This document shows positions 1 to 9,391 of a stretch of 36,197 nucleotides of DNA, piece by piece. The notes beneath the pieces are model-generated. The model did not search any database. It saw nothing but the letters and a program-made list of their open reading frames with translations, and had not been told where the DNA came from. A program made the position numbers and the translations under genes. Numbering within the stretch: the first letter of the stretch is position 1; the number at the start of each line of letters is the position of its first letter. The stretch is taken from NCBI GenBank assembly GCA_903919125.1, contig CAIXGS010000073.1:1-36197 (forward strand), given 5' to 3'. The stretch is from an uncultured Spartobacteria bacterium (GTDB lineage Bacteria; Verrucomicrobiota; Verrucomicrobiia; Chthoniobacterales; Chthoniobacteraceae).

Positions 1-310
1 CCCAAATCTTCACCATGTAACTCAATAGACGAAGCGCCATCCATGGGTCTTCTCGACTTTGATGTTCGAAGAGAATGTAGATGAACGCCTCGCCAGACTG
101 AGACGCTATGCTAAAAAGTAAATCACTCTCTGAGCCAGTGAGTTCCGCATCAATGAAACTGCCCGGCTGTTGACGGAGCGTGCGCCAGTCCAGCGAGGTA
201 ACGAGATCGGTGGCGAGATAGTTTTGGAAAAAAGCAGTGGCGTTTTCGAGCTCTGAGAAAGTCGAACGAAACAGTTTATCGTTGGGTTGATGGACGGGTT
301 GGTCGGCCAT
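1..310 (-). CDS. Rpn family recombination-promoting nuclease/putative transposase, 5' part only
   Basis: Reading the minus strand from the ATG at 310 gives an open frame of 103 codons that runs off the left edge of the window. It matches the N-terminal half of the Rpn/YhgA-like family (Transposase_31, PD-(D/E)XK nuclease fold): NDKLFRSTFS near residues 10-19, LDWRTLRQQPGSFIDAEL at 40-57, SDLLF at 62-66, FEHQSREDPWM at 81-91 and LRLLSYMVKIW at the edge. D63 and the E82/Q84 pair fit the expected PD-(D/E)XK catalytic pattern. Family members are nucleases that promote RecA-independent recombination in E. coli and are often multicopy and mobile-associated. No Shine-Dalgarno sequence is visible. 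Whether the gene is intact cannot be judged from this window. Family assignment is firm; activity is inferred. Confidence 0.85.
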   Translation of the reverse strand, partial: MADQPVHQPNDKLFRSTFSELENATAFFQNYLATDLVTSLDWRTLRQQPGSFIDAELTGSESDLLFSIASQSGEAFIYILFEHQSREDPWMALRLLSYMVKIW

Positions 311-653
311 GGCAGCGCGGGGGCAGGCGCGAGGAACTCGCATGGGAGCCGTCCGCCAACCCTGATTCGCGATTGCCTGCAGGACTGGGAGTCTTTATCG
401 GGCGCAGAAGCCGAAGAAAGCTCGGACGTTCCTTTGACGGTCGCTACGGAAGCGGGAAACGACGGACAAGCCTTAACTCAACCACTGGATTCCCGCCGCA
501 AAAAGCAAACCGATTCCGAGCCTTAACAAATGTTCCACAAGCCAATTATTGGGGCGGCGAGCGCAGTTTGCAACATTTGGTGATATCGGAAGGCTAACGA
601 AGGTCCGTTGCAAAACCGTTGTTTCACCGGTTCATTCCGCTAAAGATCAATGA
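311..653. other. Intergenic stretch, nothing supported
   Basis: This gap separates the divergent Rpn-like gene (minus) and the beta-helix gene (plus), so it should carry promoters for both. Short open frames cross it on the plus strand, but their translations are low in hydrophobic residues, match no family I know and overlap each other, so I do not call them genes. No convincing -35/-10 pair, terminator or repeat was found. Confidence 0.5.
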
Positions 654-3266
654 ATGTCCCCACGCTCATTCATTTGCGTTCTTGCGTCACTCGCCCAGTT
701 AGCTCAAGCAGCTTGCGCGACGGAGTGGTTTGTTGATCAGAAAGGAAACGATTCCTGGAGCGGCAGGCAGCCCGCAGCGCCTACCAGCGGCACAGAGGGG
801 CCCTTTGCGACTTTGGATCGGGCGCGCAGTGCAGTCCGCGAAGCTCGTGCCACGGGCGATACATCGCAACAAATCGTCAGCGTGCGGGCTGGAACCTACC
901 GCGTCAGAGAGGCGCTTACCTTAGGAAAAGCGGATTCCGGCGAAGATGGTTCCCCAGTTATTTGGCGCGCCTTTCCGGGAGAAAAGCCAGTTCTCAACGG
1001 CACCGTAGTCCTAGAGGGGTGGACGCCATTGAAGAATGGCATTTTCAAGGCGACATTTCCAAAGACAAGTAAAGGCGTACGCCAACTCCTCTTAAACGGT
1101 GAACGCCAGACGCTTGCCCGATATCCAAATGCGACGCCTGAAGATCCAGTGGCGGGCGGTTGGGCATTTGCCGATGGCCCCCAATGGCCGATGTACGCCG
1201 ACATCCCCGGCGAAGACAAACGCACACTGCAAGTCAGACCTCCTGATTGGCGTCCATGGGCGAAGCCTTCGCAGGTCGAACTCTGCATTTTCCCGCGCTT
1301 CAACTGGTGGAACAATCGGGTGCGAGTGCAGTCGGTGGATCCCACTTCCAACAAGGTAACGCTCGCGGGTGATTGCTCCTATCCGATCCGCAACGGAGAT
1401 CGTTTCTTTTTTCAAAACGCACTCGAAGAGCTCGATATTCCAGGGGAATGGTACGCAGATACGGAGGAGGGAACTCTTTATTTCTGGCCACCGGCGGGCA
1501 GCAAACCGGAGGAAGCAACACCCGTTGTGGCGCAATCTTTGGTAAAGATGGAGCAAGGCGCCCACGACATTGTTTGGCAGGGATTTATCATGGAAGGCTG
1601 CGACGCCTCGGCAATTGTGCTCGCAGAAACTCGGCGGTGTATCGTTGAAAACAACTGGATTCGCGCGGCTGGAGAATGGAACGGACACGGCGTTTCGGTC
1701 TCAAAGGGCGTCGAAAACCGTGTGCGATATAACAAGTTCGAACAAATTGGAAACACGGCTATCACTCTTAACGGTGGCGACATTCCCACGCTGACGGATG
1801 CCAACAACGTGGCTGAGCACAATGAAATTCACCACTTCGGCGTCTATTACAAACAGGGCGTGGGCGTCTCACTTTCCGGGGTGGGCAATAAGGCGCTGCA
1901 CAATCACATTCATCACGGGCCCCGCTTCGGAATCAACCACAACGGGAACCGCAATGAGATTGCATTCAACCATATTCACGACGTCTGTCTGGAGACCGAG
2001 GACACCGGCGCCATCTACTCCAACGGCAGAGACTGGATCACGCCGCGGGGCACAAGCATCAATTACAACTTCATCCACGACGTCCCCGGCTTCTCGATGC
2101 ATAACGGGAAAGCAGTCACACCTAACTTTGCTTGGGGTATCTATCTCGACGACAATTCCGGCGGGGTGAACGTCTTCGGGAACATCGTCACGAAGTGCGG
2201 TCGCGGCGGAATGCACGCACACGGAGCGAGAGACTGCATCGTGGAGAACAACATCTTTTTTGACAACAGAGACTGGCAGTTGGACTTCCACGGCTGGACT
2301 ACCCAGCAAAAGTTTTGGGAAAGACACCTGCCAGAAATGGTAAAGGGTTACGAATCGATGGCAGGAAAAGAGGCGTGGAAAAACATGCGAGGGATGGATT
2401 TGCATCCCAATGAGGCTCCCCTACCCGATGGCCTCACGATGAGAGGCAACCGGTTTGAGAAAAATATTGTGGTGTCGCCCAAACAGGAAGTGCCGGTGGT
2501 GAGCATCTTGCGGGTGCCCTTCACCCATAACGCCTTTGATTCTAATTTATATTGGACGCCGGGCGGAATGGTTCTGACAGGCTTCCAATCGGCGGGCCCA
2601 AACGAGGGAGACAATTTACTCGAACCGTTTTTGGGCGAACCTGGGGAACTACCGAAAGGGTGGCGCTGGAGCACGAAGCCCACGGGAAATCCCCTCGCCG
2701 CCTTGGCGCGTGATGCAACCGGTGTTACCAGCCTCCAGATTTCCGCGGATGACGCGGATTCCAAAAAAGTTCAACCCCTCGTGTTCGGGAACGAGATAAA
2801 TTTGGAGCCCGGTACTACCTATCGTTTAAGCGCGAGGGTAAGGGCAACAGTGCCTGGGAAAGCAGCACTAAGTATGCAGTCTTTTATTTCAAAGGTGTAC
2901 TTTTGGATGAGCCCCAAAAGCGAAGTGGAAGTCTCCAACGACTGGAAGAATCTCGAGTGGGTTTTCGAGGTTCCAGCGCCTGGCAAACCTAACTGGGTTG
3001 AACAAATGAAGCGGTTCTCCCCACGCATCGGATGGCGCTGCAACAATGGCCAGTTAGAGGTCGCCGATCTCCAATTACACCGCGCGTCACCCAAAACCGA
3101 ATGGGACTCTTGGCGCGCCAATGGTGTGGATGCTCACTCCGTTGTCGCAGATCCCTTGTGGGATGACGCCCAGATTTTCTCACTTCAAAAAAATTCACCG
3201 GCTTGGCAACTGGGTTTTCAACAGATTCCCTTCGAACAGATTGGGCCTCAAAATAAAAGACCATGA
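654..3266 (+). CDS. Secreted right-handed parallel beta-helix protein with inserted carbohydrate-binding-like module
   Basis: The 870-residue product begins with a signal peptide (about residues 1-22, hydrophobic core CVLASLAQLAQAA). Next comes the opening typical of secreted PVC beta-helix proteins: FVDQKGNDSWSG, then GPFATLDRARSAVREAR and a VRAGTYRVREALTL strand. Residues about 300-480 hold repeated N-x-I/F-x-H coils (ENNWIRAAG, EHNEIHHFG, HNHIHHGP, FNHIHDV) typical of Beta_helix domains. Residues about 653-813 form a separate beta-rich segment (LEPGTTYRLSARVRA) resembling CBM4/9-like binding domains. The helix family C-terminus (DAHSVVADPLW, SPAWQLGF) resumes after it. Related folds include polysaccharide lyases and glycoside hydrolases, so a polymer-degrading or binding role outside the cytoplasm is inferred; no catalytic residues were assigned. 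The start is set by the signal peptide. Confidence 0.85.
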   Translation: MSPRSFICVLASLAQLAQAACATEWFVDQKGNDSWSGRQPAAPTSGTEGPFATLDRARSAVREARATGDTSQQIVSVRAGTYRVREALTLGKADSGEDGSPVIWRAFPGEKPVLNGTVVLEGWTPLKNGIFKATFPKTSKGVRQLLLNGERQTLARYPNATPEDPVAGGWAFADGPQWPMYADIPGEDKRTLQVRPPDWRPWAKPSQVELCIFPRFNWWNNRVRVQSVDPTSNKVTLAGDCSYPIRNGDRFFFQNALEELDIPGEWYADTEEGTLYFWPPAGSKPEEATPVVAQSLVKMEQGAHDIVWQGFIMEGCDASAIVLAETRRCIVENNWIRAAGEWNGHGVSVSKGVENRVRYNKFEQIGNTAITLNGGDIPTLTDANNVAEHNEIHHFGVYYKQGVGVSLSGVGNKALHNHIHHGPRFGINHNGNRNEIAFNHIHDVCLETEDTGAIYSNGRDWITPRGTSINYNFIHDVPGFSMHNGKAVTPNFAWGIYLDDNSGGVNVFGNIVTKCGRGGMHAHGARDCIVENNIFFDNRDWQLDFHGWTTQQKFWERHLPEMVKGYESMAGKEAWKNMRGMDLHPNEAPLPDGLTMRGNRFEKNIVVSPKQEVPVVSILRVPFTHNAFDSNLYWTPGGMVLTGFQSAGPNEGDNLLEPFLGEPGELPKGWRWSTKPTGNPLAALARDATGVTSLQISADDADSKKVQPLVFGNEINLEPGTTYRLSARVRATVPGKAALSMQSFISKVYFWMSPKSEVEVSNDWKNLEWVFEVPAPGKPNWVEQMKRFSPRIGWRCNNGQLEVADLQLHRASPKTEWDSWRANGVDAHSVVADPLWDDAQIFSLQKNSPAWQLGFQQIPFEQIGPQNKRP

Positions 3267-3367
3267 TCCGAGCCTAAGCCAACCCAATCACGCTTCAAAC
3301 GTCGCACCCTTTTTCCAGATAACTCCTTCTGCTTTAGCACGGCGCTGAGCGCCACTAATCTCATCCC

Positions 3368-5044
3368 ATGGCAACGCCCGCGTTCACCTACCAAGACCTT
3401 TTTCAACTCAGCCCTGAACACACCAAATACCGTTTCCTTTCCAAGGAAGGTGTGTCCCTGTCGGTGTTCGAAGACCAAGAGGTTCTCAAAGTCGATCCCT
3501 CGTCCCTCACCTTTCTCGCCAGACAAGCCTTCCACGACTGTTCTTTTATGTTGAGGGAGAGCCATCTCCAACAGGTGGCGGCGATTCTACAAGATCCCGA
3601 AGCGTCCACCAACGACCATTACGTGGCACTGACATTGCTCAAAAATGCGGAAATCGCCGCTCAAGGAATTCTTCCTTTTTGTCAGGACACGGGTACGGCC
3701 ACCGTGATTGGAAAAAAGGGACAGCAGGTGTGGACGGGCGTGGACGACTCGGAATGGATTTCCCGAGGTGTTCACGAATGTTATACCGAAGAAAACCTGC
3801 GCTACTCTCAAACTGCGCCATTGGATATGTATCAAGAGGTGAACACGGGCAACAACTTGCCCGCACAAATTGATTTGTATGCCACTACCGGAGAGCAGTA
3901 TGAGTTTTTGTTTGTAGCCAAGGGAGGCGGATCAGCAAACAAGACCTTCCTTTTTCAGGAGACGAAGGCGCTGCTCAACCCGAAAAATCTGGAAGCGTTT
4001 TTCCTCCAAAAAATGCTCTCTTTAGGAACCGCCGCCTGTCCCCCATACCATCTTGTTTTTGTGATAGGAGGAACCAGCGCGGAAGCCTGCTTGAAGACCG
4101 TCAAGCTCGCCTCAGCCAAGTATCTCGATAACCTTCCCACTAGTGGAGATGCCCATGGGCGCGCATTCCGCGATTTAGAAGCGGAAAAGCTCGCATTACA
4201 TCTAGCTCAGACCACGGGTATTGGAGCGCAATTTGGTGGCAAATACTTTGCGCTGGATGTGCGAGTAATCCGCTTGGCCAGGCACGGCGCGAGTTGTCCA
4301 GTAGGAGTTGGCGTCTCCTGTTCCGCAGACCGCAATATCAAAGCGAAGATTAATCGGGACGGAATCTGGCTGGAACAACTGGAAGCCGAACCCGGTCGCT
4401 TCATCCCAGAATCGCTGCGCCTCATAAAGAGCGACAGCGGCGTGCACATTGACCTCAACCAACCGATGTCCGCTATTCTCGCCGAACTCTCGAAACATCC
4501 AGTCACAACACGCGTCTCGCTGAGTGGCCCGCTAGTCGTTGCACGGGATATCGCCCACGCGAAACTAAAGGAGCGTGTCGATGCAGGCTTGGGATTACCC
4601 GATTATTTTTTGAAGCATCCCGTCTACTACGCAGGCCCAGCAAAGACGCCCAAGGGCTACGCCTCGGGAAGCTTTGGCCCCACAACGGCCGGTCGAATGG
4701 ATAGTTACGTCGAACTTTTTCAGAGCCTCGGAGGCTCGATGGTCATGCTTGCTAAAGGCAACCGCAGCGCTCAAGTGACCGACTCTTGTAAAAAGCACGG
4801 GGGATTTTATCTCGGAAGCATCGGCGGACCGGCAGCGATTCTGGCAAAGGAAAACATCAAACATGTCGAGGTCCTCGAATTTGCAGAGCTCGGAATGGAG
4901 GCTGTCTGGAAAATTGAAGTGGAAAACTTTCCCGCCTTCATTCTTGTCGACGACAAGGGTAACGACTTTTTCGCAAGCGGATGTGCCAAGTGCCTGTCTG
5001 CGCACGCAACAACGACTGCTGGCGTGACGAGCAAATCCGGATAA
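3368..5044 (+). CDS. fumA: Fumarate hydratase, class I (iron-sulfur), FumA/FumB type
   Basis: The 558-residue protein is a full-length two-domain class I fumarase, interconverting fumarate and malate in the cytoplasmic TCA cycle. The N-terminal alpha domain carries [17 protein letters not shown]. The conserved run [13 protein letters not shown], then [16 protein letters not shown] and [17 protein letters not shown], follows. The region [18 protein letters not shown] precedes the C-terminal beta domain with [16 protein letters not shown] and [15 protein letters not shown]. By my count the three expected [4Fe-4S] ligands fall at C105, C224 and C318, the same positions I recall for the E. coli enzymes. 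The gene starts at an ATG preceded by CCC with no Shine-Dalgarno match; a small hairpin (3341-3353) lies just upstream. The next gene begins 33 nt downstream, so the two may be co-transcribed. Function is near certain; the symbol reflects similarity to FumA/B. Confidence 0.95.
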   Translation: MATPAFTYQDLFQLSPEHTKYRFLSKEGVSLSVFEDQEVLKVDPSSLTFLARQAFHDCSFMLRESHLQQVAAILQDPEASTNDHYVALTLLKNAEIAAQGILPFCQDTGTATVIGKKGQQVWTGVDDSEWISRGVHECYTEENLRYSQTAPLDMYQEVNTGNNLPAQIDLYATTGEQYEFLFVAKGGGSANKTFLFQETKALLNPKNLEAFFLQKMLSLGTAACPPYHLVFVIGGTSAEACLKTVKLASAKYLDNLPTSGDAHGRAFRDLEAEKLALHLAQTTGIGAQFGGKYFALDVRVIRLARHGASCPVGVGVSCSADRNIKAKINRDGIWLEQLEAEPGRFIPESLRLIKSDSGVHIDLNQPMSAILAELSKHPVTTRVSLSGPLVVARDIAHAKLKERVDAGLGLPDYFLKHPVYYAGPAKTPKGYASGSFGPTTAGRMDSYVELFQSLGGSMVMLAKGNRSAQVTDSCKKHGGFYLGSIGGPAAILAKENIKHVEVLEFAELGMEAVWKIEVENFPAFILVDDKGNDFFASGCAKCLSAHATTTAGVTSKSG

Positions 5045-5077
5045 GGTTCCCGAAGTTTGTCCGGAAAATGTGATCCC

Positions 5078-6133
5078 ATGGAAAGCCCTCAAAGCCGCCG
5101 CCAATTTCTCAAAGAATTTCCCGTTCGCTTTAGCGCAGCGGCCGTTGCCGGATTGTATTTGAGTGAAGGACTTTTGTTTGCAGATAACCAACCGGTTTCC
5201 ACAGCTAAGGCTAACCTGCAAAAGCCCATAGAGCCGATGCTCCCAGAGAGTCATCTGTTGGACGAGACTTGGCCTTCACTCGCGCCTCCATTATACCCCG
5301 AGCCTTGTCAGATCACTGGAGTTGCAATCGCCAAAGACGGAACAATCCTCGCCTTGAATCATGGCGAAAATCATTCGGACCCCGCTTTGGGTTATTTAAA
5401 AAACCTCATCAAAAAACCGGCGGTGCTGGTGATCGATCCAAAAACCGGAAAGCTTCTGCGCTCATGGGGTAGCAATCTTTTTATACTTCCCCACCACATC
5501 AGCGTGGACGCCGCTGGGAACGTCTGGGTTGTTGATGGCGCCCTAAAGAGTGTTTTCAAGTTCGATGGAAACGGCGTCAAGCTTCTGGAAATCAAAGGCG
5601 CAGACGTAGGCTTTCAAATGCCCACGGACGTCGCGTTCTTTAAAGATGGCTCCTTCTTGGTCACAGATGGCTCAATCACCAAACGTGCGCTGCGTTTCGA
5701 CGCCGAAGGAACGCTGCTCGGAGAATGGGGAGAGAAAGGTGAGGGACTCGCGCAATTTCACACGCCTCATTCGATTGCGATTGATGATTCCGACTTAGTG
5801 TATATCGCGGACAGAGAGAACCGTTGGGTTCAAGTGCTCGATGCGGAAGGCGAGCTCAAGGCCACTTGGAGGAGGCTCGGCCGCCCGAGTTGCGTGCGTT
5901 TCCACTCGGGCTCGATTTGGGTGCTGTCAAACTTCAACGCAGCAAAAGGAATTGTGCGACGCTTCAATCTAAAGGGAGAACTCTTGGAGGCCTTCCACAC
6001 GAAGCCCGCCGCGAGCAAACGAGACTTTGAATGGCCACACGGCTTGGCGGTTACCGAAGGAGGCAACACCGTCTATGTTGGCTTCATCCTGACCAGCCGG
6101 CAAGTTGTGCGCTACAGGCGGAAGCAAAACTAG
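5078..6133 (+). CDS. Tat-exported NHL-repeat/six-bladed beta-propeller protein
   Basis: I start the gene at the ATG at 5078 rather than an in-frame TTG 21 nt upstream, because the product then begins MESPQSRRQFLKEFP with a twin-arginine motif (SRRQFLK) followed by a hydrophobic stretch (AAAVAGLYLSEGLLF). The roughly 350-residue mature part has repeated propeller blades: ITGVAIAKDGTILALNHGEN, HHISVDAAGNVWVVDGALK, MPTDVAFFKDGSFLVTDG, FHTPHSIAIDDSDLVYIAD and WPHGLAVTEGGNTVYVGF. These are NHL-type repeats similar to peptidyl-glycine alpha-amidating lyase-like propellers. Export folded through the Tat system is inferred, and the substrate is unknown. It follows the fumarase gene by 33 nt. Its TAG stop overlaps the stop of the convergent acyltransferase in the palindrome CTAG. 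Confidence 0.8.
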   Translation: MESPQSRRQFLKEFPVRFSAAAVAGLYLSEGLLFADNQPVSTAKANLQKPIEPMLPESHLLDETWPSLAPPLYPEPCQITGVAIAKDGTILALNHGENHSDPALGYLKNLIKKPAVLVIDPKTGKLLRSWGSNLFILPHHISVDAAGNVWVVDGALKSVFKFDGNGVKLLEIKGADVGFQMPTDVAFFKDGSFLVTDGSITKRALRFDAEGTLLGEWGEKGEGLAQFHTPHSIAIDDSDLVYIADRENRWVQVLDAEGELKATWRRLGRPSCVRFHSGSIWVLSNFNAAKGIVRRFNLKGELLEAFHTKPAASKRDFEWPHGLAVTEGGNTVYVGFILTSRQVVRYRRKQN

Positions 6134-7308
6134 CTTTTACGCGCGGCGTAAAGCCGATCCGTCAGAGCGTTAACAGCCTTCTCCAAAGCGATACTCCCCG
6201 CGCTCAATACCCAAAGCACTCCAACGCTGAGCAGGAGGAACTCCCAAACCGACCAGCTTTTAATCCTCTGTCCCAGCCATGTAACCAACGGTTGATGCGT
6301 GAGAAAAAGCCCAAAGGAATAGGTGCCAACCAGGCTCAACCATTTGCTCGCGAACGCCGATTTCTCGATTAGCCCGCACAGGCCGACGACAACGAGGGTG
6401 CAGCAAATAGCGGTGTAACAATCCGCGAAAATGTACGCGGATCCCGTTTGGAATTGGGGAGCGAGCGCATACAGGGCTAAGCCGAAAACAACCGCCCGTG
6501 GTCCCAAAAGCCAGCGCTCGACGAATGTGCGATCCCTCAAATGGCTAATCCCCAGTATCATCCCAATCGCAAATTCAGGAAGCCTTGAGAGAGCATTCGC
6601 CCCCAGAAGCCAAAGACCATTCGCTTTCCATTCCACCAGAAGCATATACCGCATTCCAAAACCAATTACTGCCGCCCCTATTCCGAAGCGGACCAAGCCA
6701 AACCTGCGCATTGCTACGAACAACACTGGGAAGATCGCGTATAATTGGATCAGCATTGAAAAGTACCACCACGCCGCATTCCCATATAAAAACGTGGTCT
6801 CTAAGTTTATCCAGCGCAGACCAGTAAGACTCACCAAGAAGCGGCTGTCTATCGGCTCCAGCCAGGTAAAAGGCATCAGGAGTAGCAGCAAGTGCGCACA
6901 CCAATACATCGGGTAGAGCCGCACAAAGCGGGCCTCATACCAACCCCGCCACTCGATCCGCCCTTTCTCCGCGCGCCGCCACGTGGCAGTTGCAAGCGAC
7001 CATCCGCCGAGTAGTACAAATAAACCCACCGCGTGAAACCCCACCTGCGACACAGCCAACCAAACCATGTTTCCCAAAGCCGCAGCGCTAGAACCCAGAG
7101 AATCCCAAGCATGAGTCCCAATGAGGTCGCTCAAAAAATGACCCGACATCGGAGACGGAATACCAGGGGGCGCATCCGTATCCACATAGTTCGTAAAGAA
7201 GTGGAAATAAACCACCCAAAGAATTCCGACGCCCTTCGCTAGATCAATCCATACCAGCCGTTTAGTCGGTTGCGAAATGACAGTAGAGCTGGCGACGGTT
7301 TGTTCCAT
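6130..7308 (-). CDS. Acyltransferase family 3 membrane protein
   Basis: The 392-residue protein has the opening of acyltransferase 3 proteins (RLVWIDLAKGVGILWVVYFHFF), where the histidine about 36 residues in is the candidate catalytic residue. About ten hydrophobic segments follow, for example SQVGFHAVGLFVLLGGWSLA, WYFSMLIQLYAIFPVLFVAM, WLLGPRAVVFGLALYAL and FLLLSVGVLWVLSAGSIALE. Members acylate exported sugars, lipids or peptides at the cytoplasmic membrane. The substrate here is unknown. It lies 114 nt downstream of the transglutaminase-like gene in the same direction, so it could be the last gene of that cassette, but the gap and lack of a known functional link leave this open. Its stop codon overlaps that of the convergent propeller gene. 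Confidence 0.85.
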   Translation of the reverse strand: MEQTVASSTVISQPTKRLVWIDLAKGVGILWVVYFHFFTNYVDTDAPPGIPSPMSGHFLSDLIGTHAWDSLGSSAAALGNMVWLAVSQVGFHAVGLFVLLGGWSLATATWRRAEKGRIEWRGWYEARFVRLYPMYWCAHLLLLLMPFTWLEPIDSRFLVSLTGLRWINLETTFLYGNAAWWYFSMLIQLYAIFPVLFVAMRRFGLVRFGIGAAVIGFGMRYMLLVEWKANGLWLLGANALSRLPEFAIGMILGISHLRDRTFVERWLLGPRAVVFGLALYALAPQFQTGSAYIFADCYTAICCTLVVVGLCGLIEKSAFASKWLSLVGTYSFGLFLTHQPLVTWLGQRIKSWSVWEFLLLSVGVLWVLSAGSIALEKAVNALTDRLYAARKS

Positions 7309-7422
7309 TAGAGCGATTGGGGCTGACTCGTTTCAGTCGGTACGACAGTGACTTTGTTAATCGACGACCTGCAGAAATGGAAACTCCTAAAGCGGTTTTT
7401 CAAAGATAACGGAATCTCTCAC

Positions 7423-8268
7423 TCAAGCCCGCTCTTCAATGTGGACGCTCACCCGCATCGCGCGATCTGCAATCCCCCAGAAGGTGCCTCGTACCGGAGC
7501 GATGTCTTGGTAATCGCGCCCGACGGCGAGGACGACATAGTGTTCGCGAGTAAGACAGTTGTTGGTTGGATCCAAACCGTGCCATCCCCCTCCGGGGACC
7601 CAAACTTCCACCCAGGCGTGTGAGGCATGGGCGCCTCGAAGGTCACGCCGCATCGCGTCGTAAACATAGCCGCTGACATAACGAGCTGGAATCTGGACTG
7701 ACCGACAAAGCGCTAACAATAGATGCGTGAAGTCCTGGCACACACCCTGACGACTTTGAAAAAACTGAGTGGATGTAGTGAACACATCGGTTACTCCTGA
7801 AACGTATCTAAACTCGTGAAACACAAACCCCATTAGCGCCTTAGCGAGCTCAAAAATATTGCCGTGCGAATGCCTGACATCTACGGCGGCCCGCCAGATT
7901 TCCGGCGGAATTTCGACAGGACCGGATGGCTGGAGAAAGGGCTGGAGGCGGGAGTGCTCCTCGGAGTAATCAAACGTACCGAGCGGAACATTCAGCGGCT
8001 CGCCCTCAGCATATCGATCGAGCGTATTTACCGAGCTGGTAGTCTCGATGACCAACTCCTGATGCGGTTCCTCGACCTCAAAATAACTGACTGTGTTCCC
8101 ATAAAAATCAACGAACCGCTGGAGGCGGGTCGAGGGCAAAACGCGCAACAGAAAAAACGGCACATCCTGCCAACGGCTCTGCATGGGAGTCAGTCGCAAT
8201 TCATTGAAATTCCCGTGAACCGGATGCACATAGCGGTACTCGGTGAGATGAATGATCCGTAACTTCAT
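7423..8268 (-). CDS. Transglutaminase-like cysteine protease family protein
   Basis: The 281-residue protein has a bacterial transglutaminase N-terminal domain (MKLRIIHLTEYRYVHPVHGN, residues 1-100) and a transglutaminase-like core. The catalytic triad is visible: C177 in RQGVCQDFTHLLLAL, H217 in ASHAWVEVWVPG and D233 in WHGLDPTNN. It lacks a signal peptide and membrane segments, so it probably acts in the cytoplasm. It is the third gene of a minus-strand run ATP-grasp, alpha-E, transglutaminase. These three families are repeatedly found together and have been proposed (Iyer and colleagues, on amidoligase systems) to make and process a peptide or peptide-like tag. Here the transglutaminase is expected to cleave or cross-link peptide bonds. 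The spacing to the upstream alpha-E gene is 80 nt. The specific substrate is unknown. Confidence 0.92.
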   Translation of the reverse strand: MKLRIIHLTEYRYVHPVHGNFNELRLTPMQSRWQDVPFFLLRVLPSTRLQRFVDFYGNTVSYFEVEEPHQELVIETTSSVNTLDRYAEGEPLNVPLGTFDYSEEHSRLQPFLQPSGPVEIPPEIWRAAVDVRHSHGNIFELAKALMGFVFHEFRYVSGVTDVFTTSTQFFQSRQGVCQDFTHLLLALCRSVQIPARYVSGYVYDAMRRDLRGAHASHAWVEVWVPGGGWHGLDPTNNCLTREHYVVLAVGRDYQDIAPVRGTFWGIADRAMRVSVHIEERA

Positions 8269-8348
8269 GAAATGGAAACCAGTAGCAGCAGTGACCGTTG
8301 GATGTCTGCACCCGCAGCCAAATCCCTAACGGCACGCTGCAACTGAAG

Positions 8349-9377
8349 TTACTGTTGCTGCTGCTGACTCTGGTAATGATATCCCAGCGGATCAAATGTT
8401 GCTGGGTGGATGATATTTTGAGTCGTGTCCTGCGGGATGAGCACGTAGGTCTCGAAAATCGCCTGTGCCGTCTCGTTGAGTGCCACCTGCAGGTCATCAA
8501 TGTAATCATGCAGCCCTCGATCAAGCACGTCCGAGGCGGCTGCAAAGTTCAGGCGAGCCAACAACGCTCCCGCCAATTTCTCACACCGGTTGGAATACCT
8601 ACCGGTCAAAGTGCCCGTGATGTTGTGGAGCATCTCATCCGCCATTCGCACACAGAAGCGCACGGAGCGAGGGAACTCAGTGGAAAGCAGCAAAAGGTCG
8701 AGAACCCGCTCAGCCGAAAACTCGGTCCCGTTCACGCGTCGGTAAGACGCCTGAGCCGAGCATGCTCTCAGAATCGTTCCCCATTCCAGAGCTTCGAGAT
8801 CCGTGTCACTGGGATCAACGGACTGTGCCTTAATATCCAAGAAACGACTTGTTTTGTCGGCCCTCTCCAAAAACTTACCTAATTGAAGAAAGTGCCATCC
8901 CTCTGTGCGGGATAATGTTGCAGATGTTATCCCACCGAACAAAAGCGAGGACTGAATAATTTTTTCGAAGAACGCCTGAGGCGTTGCCTCCAACAATGCA
9001 GCACCACGATCCGAATCAATGAGTAGATACAACTGATTAAGCTCAGACCACATTTCATCGGAAATTTGATCGCGCGCTGTCCTCGCGTTTTCTCGCGCCT
9101 CCCGAATGCAGGATCGGATGGAATCGGGATTCCTTTCGTCGAGCGTGAGGAAATAAGAACTATCACCGGGTTGCGGGTCTGGATATAGGAGACGAAACGC
9201 GCCCTCCATGGCGGTTGCAGCGAGGACGGGACTCCAGTAATCGCCGCCCTTGCGAGCGGAAGAACCGCCTCCGTCCAGCAAAAGCTCTACGCTCACTTGC
9301 ATGAGACGCGCGATGTTTTCGGCCCGCTCAATATAACGGGACATCCAGTAAAGGTGGTCTGCGACTCGAGATAACAT
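8349..9377 (-). CDS. Alpha-E domain-containing protein (DUF403 type)
   Basis: The 342-residue, mostly alpha-helical protein opens with MLSRVADHLYWMSRYIERAENIARLMQ, the signature of alpha-E proteins (PF04168). Further family features include LLFGGITSATLSRTEGWHFLQLGKFLERADKTSRFLDI and EFPRSVRFCVRMADEMLHNI. The function of the family is not established; it is almost always linked to the circularly permuted ATP-grasp encoded just upstream. The ATG lies 14 nt after the ATP-grasp stop, strongly suggesting co-transcription and partnership. The C-terminus ends in a short run of glutamines (QSQQQQQ), encoded by CAG/CAA repeats near 8349-8370, which could be prone to length change. No export signal is visible. 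Confidence 0.93.
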   Translation of the reverse strand: MLSRVADHLYWMSRYIERAENIARLMQVSVELLLDGGGSSARKGGDYWSPVLAATAMEGAFRLLYPDPQPGDSSYFLTLDERNPDSIRSCIREARENARTARDQISDEMWSELNQLYLLIDSDRGAALLEATPQAFFEKIIQSSLLFGGITSATLSRTEGWHFLQLGKFLERADKTSRFLDIKAQSVDPSDTDLEALEWGTILRACSAQASYRRVNGTEFSAERVLDLLLLSTEFPRSVRFCVRMADEMLHNITGTLTGRYSNRCEKLAGALLARLNFAAASDVLDRGLHDYIDDLQVALNETAQAIFETYVLIPQDTTQNIIHPATFDPLGYHYQSQQQQQ

Positions 9378-9391
9378 AAGAAGGTTTTAGG

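Noticed and set aside
287-597. Two overlapping short plus-strand open frames before the beta-helix gene
   Set aside because: They overlap each other and the start of the Rpn-like gene, have no family features and look like chance frames in GC-rich DNA.
7348-7623. 91-codon plus-strand open frame
   Set aside because: Most of it is antisense to the C-terminal part of the transglutaminase gene, whose protein signature is unmistakable.
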